From NCBI GenBank assembly GCA_937873375.1, contig CALMWK010000068.1:1-39286 (forward strand): 39,286 bases of DNA. The letters are read 5' to 3'. The notes under the pieces were generated by a model. The model had not been told where the DNA came from, did not search any database, and saw nothing but the letters and a program-made list of their open reading frames with translations. The position numbers and the translations under genes are program-made. Shown here one piece after another: positions 34,991 through 39,286 of the stretch (position 1 is the stretch's first letter; each line of letters starts with the position of its first letter). This stretch comes from Candidatus Bathyarchaeota archaeon. GTDB taxonomy: Archaea; Thermoproteota; Bathyarchaeia; Bathyarchaeales; Bathycorpusculaceae.

Positions 34991-35784
34991 TTGACAGTGC
35001 TCCGAAGTTTGGGTGGTGCTCCAGCGAAGGCTATCAGTGCATCTGCTTCCATGAAGTGAAGTTGCCCTGTGAAAATCAGGCTTTGCGGTGGCGCTCCAAA
35101 ATCATATGTTACCAGTTCGTTTAGGTAGTCGGCTTTGAGTGTGGGTGTGTTACTGCCTGCTCTTGCCACGCCAACTGCAAATGTGTCCGAAGTGGCGATG
35201 TTCAGTTTCTTTTTCTGCTCAATTTCCATAAGCATTGTTAAGGCTTCTTTTATGGTTAAGAATCGGTTCTCATCAACTTTTATATCCAGCAGGCAGAGCG
35301 TGTGGAGCCCAAGTTGCTTGTTTTGGGCAATGACCTTGTAGGGGGTTTCGCTAAAGTTTTCGGGGAAGGGAACAGTGACGGTTTTGCCGAACTTGTAGTT
35401 ATGCAAGCCAGACAAACCTATAATAGCGGAGATTATGCTTGCGCCGTGAACTATGCGCGTTTTCACACCGCGTTTGGCGGCTTCCATGCGCAAAGTCACA
35501 TGTGTAGTAGCTATGAAGGGGTCGCCTGGAACAAAAAAAACTGTTTTGCCCTTTTCTGCTGAGTCCAAGACGAGTTTTCCATTTTCCTCCTCAAGGTCAA
35601 ACCTTTGGAGAACACGAACTTTCTTGCCCACCAAAGCTTCGAGCCGTTTCATGGAGAAGTCAGGGAGCAGACTAGTGTAGAGTTCGATGAAAACGTGGTC
35701 TGCCGTTTTTGCTTCTTCTAAACCGCTAAGGCTTATGCCTTGTTCATCGTTTAATCCTAAGCCTACGAAGACGAGCTCCTTCAA
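34987..35784 (-). CDS. dphB: Diphthine synthase (Dph5-type methyltransferase)
   Basis: SAM-dependent methyltransferase that modifies the target histidine of translation elongation factor 2 during diphthamide synthesis. Core motifs are LVFVGLGLNDEQGISLSGLE at the N-terminus, FVPGDPFIATTH (SAM-binding P-loop), HGASIISAIIGLSGLHNYKFG and TVPFPENF. The open frame extends to a TTG at 35811, but the TTG at 35784 is preferred because it has GAGGA about nine bases upstream and places the first strand at residue 4, as in homologues, giving 265 aa. The second 72-bp repeat lies about 110 bases upstream. Confidence 0.93.
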   Translation of the reverse strand: MKELVFVGLGLNDEQGISLSGLEEAKTADHVFIELYTSLLPDFSMKRLEALVGKKVRVLQRFDLEEENGKLVLDSAEKGKTVFFVPGDPFIATTHVTLRMEAAKRGVKTRIVHGASIISAIIGLSGLHNYKFGKTVTVPFPENFSETPYKVIAQNKQLGLHTLCLLDIKVDENRFLTIKEALTMLMEIEQKKKLNIATSDTFAVGVARAGSNTPTLKADYLNELVTYDFGAPPQSLIFTGQLHFMEADALIAFAGAPPKLRSTVK

Positions 35785-35894
35785 CGTGGTTATCCTCGAA
35801 GTAACATTCAAGGATGCCTAACTTAAAATTGTTCGTTTGATATTGTGCCGCTATTCTCGGAGACGACTACCCTTCTTTTTAGAATTAAGTGTTG

Positions 35895-35966
35895 ACCTCT
35901 GATAGGTACCTATAGTTTTGACCTACCCCTTCCCCTACCCTTTTTCAAATTTCCAACATACTATTG
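35895..35966 (-). repeat. 72-bp repeat, copy B (inverted relative to copy A)
   Basis: Exact reverse complement of 20455-20526. It sits between dphB (minus) and the 34-aa zinc protein gene (plus). On the minus strand it reads as copy A does, with the G-rich strand pointing toward dphB. The flanks share no further identity. The only other features in the surrounding 246-base gap are AT-rich sequence and a possible TATA region near 35978-35990 for the next gene. Confidence 0.97.
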
Positions 35967-36030
35967 GTTGAGGCGAAAGGTTTTAGCTCATACCTGCACT
36001 ATATGGTGCTTAACAGGATATGTGATTGAA

Positions 36031-36135
36031 ATGGAGAAGAAATGTCCAATTTGCAAAAAAGTCTACATGACATTCGATAACAAGAAAAAGTATTGCAGTG
36101 ATGCTTGCGCTAAACAGGCGAATAAGAAAAAATAA
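36031..36135 (+). CDS. 34-residue zinc-finger protein
   Basis: A very short Lys-rich protein with CPIC (residues 5-8) and CSDAC (residues 22-26), giving a CxxC...CxxxC pattern with the aromatic MTFDNKKKYCSDAC spacing of small archaeal zinc proteins resembling DUF2116 or MYND-like fragments. Lysines at both ends suggest nucleic-acid contact. The four spaced cysteines are unlikely by chance. A GTG in frame three codons earlier (36022) is an alternative start. A short hairpin TGCCT/AGGCA lies after the stop (36139-36155). Confidence 0.6.
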   Translation: MEKKCPICKKVYMTFDNKKKYCSDACAKQANKKK

Positions 36136-36255
36136 AGGTGCCTCAAAAAAAGGCATACATCGAAACTGAAAGAAGCCCCGCATATATTTGCCTAAACCCT
36201 GAATATACGCATCCCTGATTAGCAGTTATTTTTTTTAATTAATTATAATATCACT

Positions 36256-36795
36256 TTATTTGTTCTTGATGGCTTGTTGCTTTTGGCTCTTTTTGAATTT
36301 TTTGTGTTTGTATTGGTAATAGCCATAAGCTATTAGGCTGCCGTAATAGCTGGCTAGGACAATAAAACCGTAGGTTAACGATACTAAGAATGCGTAGCCA
36401 TTCAACATTATACCCCCAATTAAGTACAGCAGCAAATATATGTAGAGACCAAGAGGCCACTGTGTAGGGTGATGTTGCGGCTTTTTTTTGGTTGCGGTTC
36501 GATACCAGAGGTCATAAGCTAAGAACATAATTGTTGGAAAGACTGTAATCAAACGACCCAAATCGCTGTTATTTAGTAGGTTCAGCAACCAAAGCAAAAC
36601 AAAAGGAATTATCAATAAATTAAAGACAAAACCGAGCTTTTCTTCAGCTCGCGTGCGCCTTTGACCACGCAAAACAAAAACGAGTATTAAACCAATATTG
36701 AAAACAAGCGAAAAGAGCACCGTCAAAACGTCGACTTGGTTTGCCTCTATCACGATTTTGCACTTACCTTCTGCAGATTTATTCTTGTTCTTCAC
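36256..36795 (-). CDS. Hypothetical membrane protein with five helices
   Basis: A 179-aa protein not recognised. Hydrophobic segments lie at about 22-43, 53-73, 78-96, 113-132 and 134-160, with positive loops (RGQRRTRAEEK, TATKKKPQHHP) and a Lys/Gln-rich cytoplasmic tail. The motif MFLAYDLWYR is the only notable polar intramembrane sequence. The GTG start lies four bases after the PHP stop, so it ends a metG-PHP-membrane operon. No signal peptide or catalytic motif is evident. A T-run with AT-rich sequence follows (36226-36250). Confidence 0.65.
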   Translation of the reverse strand: MKNKNKSAEGKCKIVIEANQVDVLTVLFSLVFNIGLILVFVLRGQRRTRAEEKLGFVFNLLIIPFVLLWLLNLLNNSDLGRLITVFPTIMFLAYDLWYRTATKKKPQHHPTQWPLGLYIYLLLYLIGGIMLNGYAFLVSLTYGFIVLASYYGSLIAYGYYQYKHKKFKKSQKQQAIKNK

Positions 36796-36799
36796 TACT

Positions 36800-37441
36800 T
36801 TAGAGATACTTCTTTAAAAATCGAAGCTGATTCTGGATTCTCACGGAGACAGGCAATGCTCTTCCAAAAGGCTGACAGCGTCCTTGGGTTATTGCCTTGG
36901 TTATGGTTTCAGTGTTCAACTCTGAGTCTATAACTGTGTACGCAAAACCTATTACTGGAGCATAATGAGCATCAGTTCCAGCCACCTTAGGCAGTTTGAA
37001 GTTTTCTGCGAGTTCGTGGGCTTTCCGTGAAGCCCGCCTGAAGGGAAAAGACGAAGAGTTTATTGTTTCAACAGCGTCAAATTTTGCGGTAACGTGTTTT
37101 CCTATACTGCCCTTGAATAAAGCGAACGGGTGGCAAGCAATGGCTATGCCGCCTGCTTGGTGGATTCGCTCCACGGTCTCGTCTGCGCTTAACCCTCTCG
37201 GAATAGCCTCATGTATGTTTAGCCCAACGATGTGTCCGTCTCGGCTAGAAACCTCAATACCCGGAATAACAAGGAAATCGGTTTCTTTGGCGATTTTCAG
37301 GGCACCTTCCACTTTGTTGTGGTCAGTGACAGCCACCGCGTTTAATCCACGTTTTTTAGCGTAGAAGACCAGCTCTTTAGGGGTAATTATGGAATCGGCT
37401 GAGTAAACGGTGTGAACGTGGAGGTCAGCTTTCACCTGCAT
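36800..37441 (-). CDS. PHP-domain metal-dependent phosphoesterase
   Basis: A 213-aa hydrolase of the polymerase-and-histidinol-phosphatase fold. Metal-binding motifs are complete: DLHVHTVYSADS (7-18), VTDHNKVEG, PGIEVSSRDGHIVGL, ACHPF and GTDAHYAP. Family members hydrolyse phosphoesters such as 3',5'-bisphosphonucleosides or small phosphates; the exact substrate is not evident. It starts two bases after the metG stop and ends four bases before the next gene, so it is in a tight operon. The start ATG places motif I seven residues from the N-terminus, as usual. Confidence 0.9.
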   Translation of the reverse strand: MQVKADLHVHTVYSADSIITPKELVFYAKKRGLNAVAVTDHNKVEGALKIAKETDFLVIPGIEVSSRDGHIVGLNIHEAIPRGLSADETVERIHQAGGIAIACHPFALFKGSIGKHVTAKFDAVETINSSSFPFRRASRKAHELAENFKLPKVAGTDAHYAPVIGFAYTVIDSELNTETITKAITQGRCQPFGRALPVSVRIQNQLRFLKKYL

Positions 37442-37443
37442 TG

Positions 37444-39150
37444 TTAGGGCGCGCTCTTTTTCTCTCTAATTGCCCTCAGCACCTCGTCGAGTTTTTTTTC
37501 GTCAGCGTCAATTTTGTTGAACAGAGGTTTCGGGGTGCCTATCTTATGTGCGGCTTCCAGAGGCGTAACAGCGTCTGCCCAACGTGCTTTGTGGACACTA
37601 CTCTGTAACCCAAGCGTCTGCCACAACTGCTCAGAAGTGGTTGGTATGAAAGGTGCTGAAGCAACTGCGAGGGCTTTCACAATCTGCGCAGCAACGTAGA
37701 AGATGGTTCCCGCTTTCTCAGGGTCGGTTTTGAGGAGCTTCCACGGTTCTTTTTCGTTGAGGTACTGGTTGCCCACGCGGCTTAGGCTGATGAGGGTGTT
37801 GGCGGCTGACTGCAACTTGGATGCTTCAATTTCTTTAGCTATGGTTTCCACTTTTTCCCGTATGGTGTTGAGGACCACTTCGTTGTCTGCGTCCAGTTTC
37901 GTTGGCTGCGGGATTTCTCCGTTGAACTTCGAATTAATGAACGTTAAAGTGCGGTGGATAAAGTTGCCGTAGGTGTCGTTGAGGTCAGCGTTAATTTTTC
38001 CCACAAAAAACTCCCATGAGAAATCAGTATCCTTCACTTCGGGTCTTGTTGCGGTTAGGAAGAAGCGCCAGTAATCCACAGGGAACATTTCTAACGCTTC
38101 GTCTATCCAGATGCCTATTTTGCGGCTTTTGCTGGCTTTTTCGCCTTTAAACTGTAAAAACTCGGTTGCTGAAACATCCCACGGCAAATTGTAGTCTTCG
38201 CCTGAAGCCAACAGCAACGCAGGCAAAATTATCGTGTGGAACGGTATGTTGTCTTTGCCCACAAAATACAGTGTTTTGGCGTTTTTGTTGAACCAGAATT
38301 CCCGCCACTTCTCTGGCTTACCTAACCGTTGGCACTGCTCGATGGTTGCTGACACGTAGCCGAGGACGGCGTCAACCCACACGTAGATGGTTTTGCCTTC
38401 TGCTCCTGGAAACGGTGCAGGAATCCCCCATTCTACGTCGCGGGTGACGGCTCGGGGTTTTAAGCCTTCTTTTATCCAGTTTAGGCTGAAGTTTTTGGCG
38501 TTGCTGGGCATCTGTTTGTTATCTTTGAGGTACGTGGTGAGTTGGTCTGAGAACCGTGACAGGTCAATATACCAGTGTTTGGTGGTTTTGAATGTGGGTG
38601 TGCTTCCGCATATTATGCAGTGAGGCTCAACCAGTGTGCCCTCTAAGAGTCTGCCGCATTTGTCGCATTGATCTCCACGGGCGTGTTCGTAGCCGCAGTA
38701 GGGACATTTGCCTTCCACGAACCTGTCAGGCAAGAAGCGCTGGTCGTGTTCGCAGTAGAGCATCTGCGTTTCCTGCGCGAAGATGTAGCCGTTCTTGTAA
38801 ATCTTCATGAGGTGCTCTTGGACGAACTGCTTGTGCACGGCGCTTTCGGTGCTGGTGTAATTGTCAAAGGACGCGTTCCACTTCTGGAAAAGCGTTGCTA
38901 CTTTGGCGTGGTTGCGGTCTGTGAGGGCTTTGGGCGTTATGCCTTCTTTTATGGCTTCCACTTCGATGGGTGTGCCGTGTGTGTCGGAGCCACTGACCAT
39001 GAGGACGTCGTCGCCTTTGAGGCGGTAGTATCGGGCGGCAACATCCGCGGACAGGACGGAGCCCACCAAGTTGCCGAGGTGAGGTGTTACGTTGATGTAG
39101 GGCCATGCTGAGGTTACTAGAATTTTTTCTGGCGTAAGCTGCACCACCAA
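37444..39150 (-). CDS. metG: Methionyl-tRNA synthetase
   Basis: Class I synthetase for tRNA-Met. The 568-aa protein has HLGN (about 24-27) as HIGH motif in YINVTPHLGNLVG, a double zinc-knuckle insert (CPYCG, CDKCG, CIICG) and KASKSRKIGIW as KMSKS variant. The anticodon-binding helices follow (ESAIEASKLQ-like region, then NQYLNEKEPWK). It ends without the C-terminal tRNA-binding (Trbp111) domain, which in many archaea is a separate gene. The start is TTG at 39150 with AGGA nearby; GTG at 39147 or 39144 is equally possible. Confidence 0.96.
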   Translation of the reverse strand: MVVQLTPEKILVTSAWPYINVTPHLGNLVGSVLSADVAARYYRLKGDDVLMVSGSDTHGTPIEVEAIKEGITPKALTDRNHAKVATLFQKWNASFDNYTSTESAVHKQFVQEHLMKIYKNGYIFAQETQMLYCEHDQRFLPDRFVEGKCPYCGYEHARGDQCDKCGRLLEGTLVEPHCIICGSTPTFKTTKHWYIDLSRFSDQLTTYLKDNKQMPSNAKNFSLNWIKEGLKPRAVTRDVEWGIPAPFPGAEGKTIYVWVDAVLGYVSATIEQCQRLGKPEKWREFWFNKNAKTLYFVGKDNIPFHTIILPALLLASGEDYNLPWDVSATEFLQFKGEKASKSRKIGIWIDEALEMFPVDYWRFFLTATRPEVKDTDFSWEFFVGKINADLNDTYGNFIHRTLTFINSKFNGEIPQPTKLDADNEVVLNTIREKVETIAKEIEASKLQSAANTLISLSRVGNQYLNEKEPWKLLKTDPEKAGTIFYVAAQIVKALAVASAPFIPTTSEQLWQTLGLQSSVHKARWADAVTPLEAAHKIGTPKPLFNKIDADEKKLDEVLRAIREKKSAP

Positions 39151-39286
39151 TGTTTCCTGTTTGATATGTTTGGAACATGTAAGTTCTATTACTTAACAAT
39201 GGCGCTGAAGGTTTTGTGGATTCTTTTGCGGGGTTTGTTTTTTGTTTTGTTTGTGGTTGTTGTTTGGTTGCTAGGCACATCTACTT
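39151..39286 (-). other. Upstream region of metG with A/C-rich sense strand
   Basis: No gene is seen in the last 136 bases. On the minus strand, which is the sense strand for metG, about 39210-39265 is rich in A and C and poor in T, like the tracts before the P-type ATPase and the NrdD-like gene. The right end of the window cuts the region. Confidence 0.5.

Noticed and set aside
35785-35811. Longer start of dphB at TTG 35811
   Set aside because: The TTG at 35784 has a GAGGA element at good spacing and matches the usual N-terminus; the extra nine residues have no support.
38668-39111. 147-aa open frame on the plus strand inside metG
   Set aside because: Antisense shadow of a conserved synthetase.

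Overview
This window looks like a piece of an archaeal chromosome. The core genes are archaeal in type: an LSm/Sm protein overlapping ribosomal protein L37e, diphthine synthase (DphB), pantoate kinase with archaeal phosphopantetheine adenylyltransferase, CTP-dependent riboflavin kinase with archaeal FAD synthase (RibL), an MCT-1-like PUA protein and DUF357. Gene style and content (a minimal SufC/SufB pair, a multi-PAS kinase, short intergenic gaps, many 1-14 nt overlaps, TTTAAA-type TATA boxes) fit Bathyarchaeia or a close Thermoproteota relative. That placement is inference. I recognised no rRNA, tRNA, CRISPR array, insertion sequence or phage gene.

Layout. 1-2.0 kb: valyl-tRNA synthetase, cut by the left edge. 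2.3-7.9 kb: a Ca2+-type P-type ATPase with a disrupted start, then an acetate module (AceTr/SatP-family transporter and AMP-forming acetyl-CoA synthetase). 8.0-10.6 kb: a small EF-Tu domain-2-like protein, convergent with an Fe-S assembly operon (MazG-like, SufC, SufB). 10.8-13.6 kb: a 925-aa PAS histidine kinase. 13.6-16.3 kb: a peptide-modifying-type radical SAM/SPASM protein co-oriented with an MFS transporter; upstream and divergent lie a 23-bp palindrome and a 14-codon ORF with a strong ribosome-binding site. 16.3-20.3 kb: polyprenyl synthase and leucyl-tRNA synthetase, divergent. 20.3-23.9 kb: a 480-bp gap with a 72-bp repeat, an HTH/ATP-cone/NrdD-like protein without a glycyl-radical loop, and PyrB. 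24.2-28.6 kb: small zinc proteins, PUA and VTT proteins, LSm-L37e, orphans and a HAD phosphatase. 28.6-31.4 kb: a GyrI-like protein divergent, across two adjacent dyads, from an ECF S-component/pantoate kinase/PPAT operon for coenzyme A. 31.4-34.6 kb: cation/proton antiporter, riboflavin kinase-regulator, rhomboid protease and RibL. 34.7-39.2 kb: DphB-DUF357, the second copy of the 72-bp repeat, a 34-aa zinc protein, and a MetG-PHP-membrane protein operon.

Functional themes. Acetate uptake is paired with activation to acetyl-CoA. CoA, FMN and FAD are made by archaeal routes, with transport and regulation placed beside the biosynthetic genes. Fe-S assembly is reduced to SufC plus one SufB-like scaffold. 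Three aminoacyl-tRNA synthetases and several translation-linked genes are spread through the window.

The items most worth a second look are the radical SAM/MFS/mini-peptide locus (13.6-16.3 kb), the NrdD-like protein that has lost its radical loop but carries a DNA-binding domain, the CoA operon with its palindromic control region and ECF transporter, the exact 72-bp inverted repeats 15.4 kb apart, and the one-base disruption at the start of the P-type ATPase gene.
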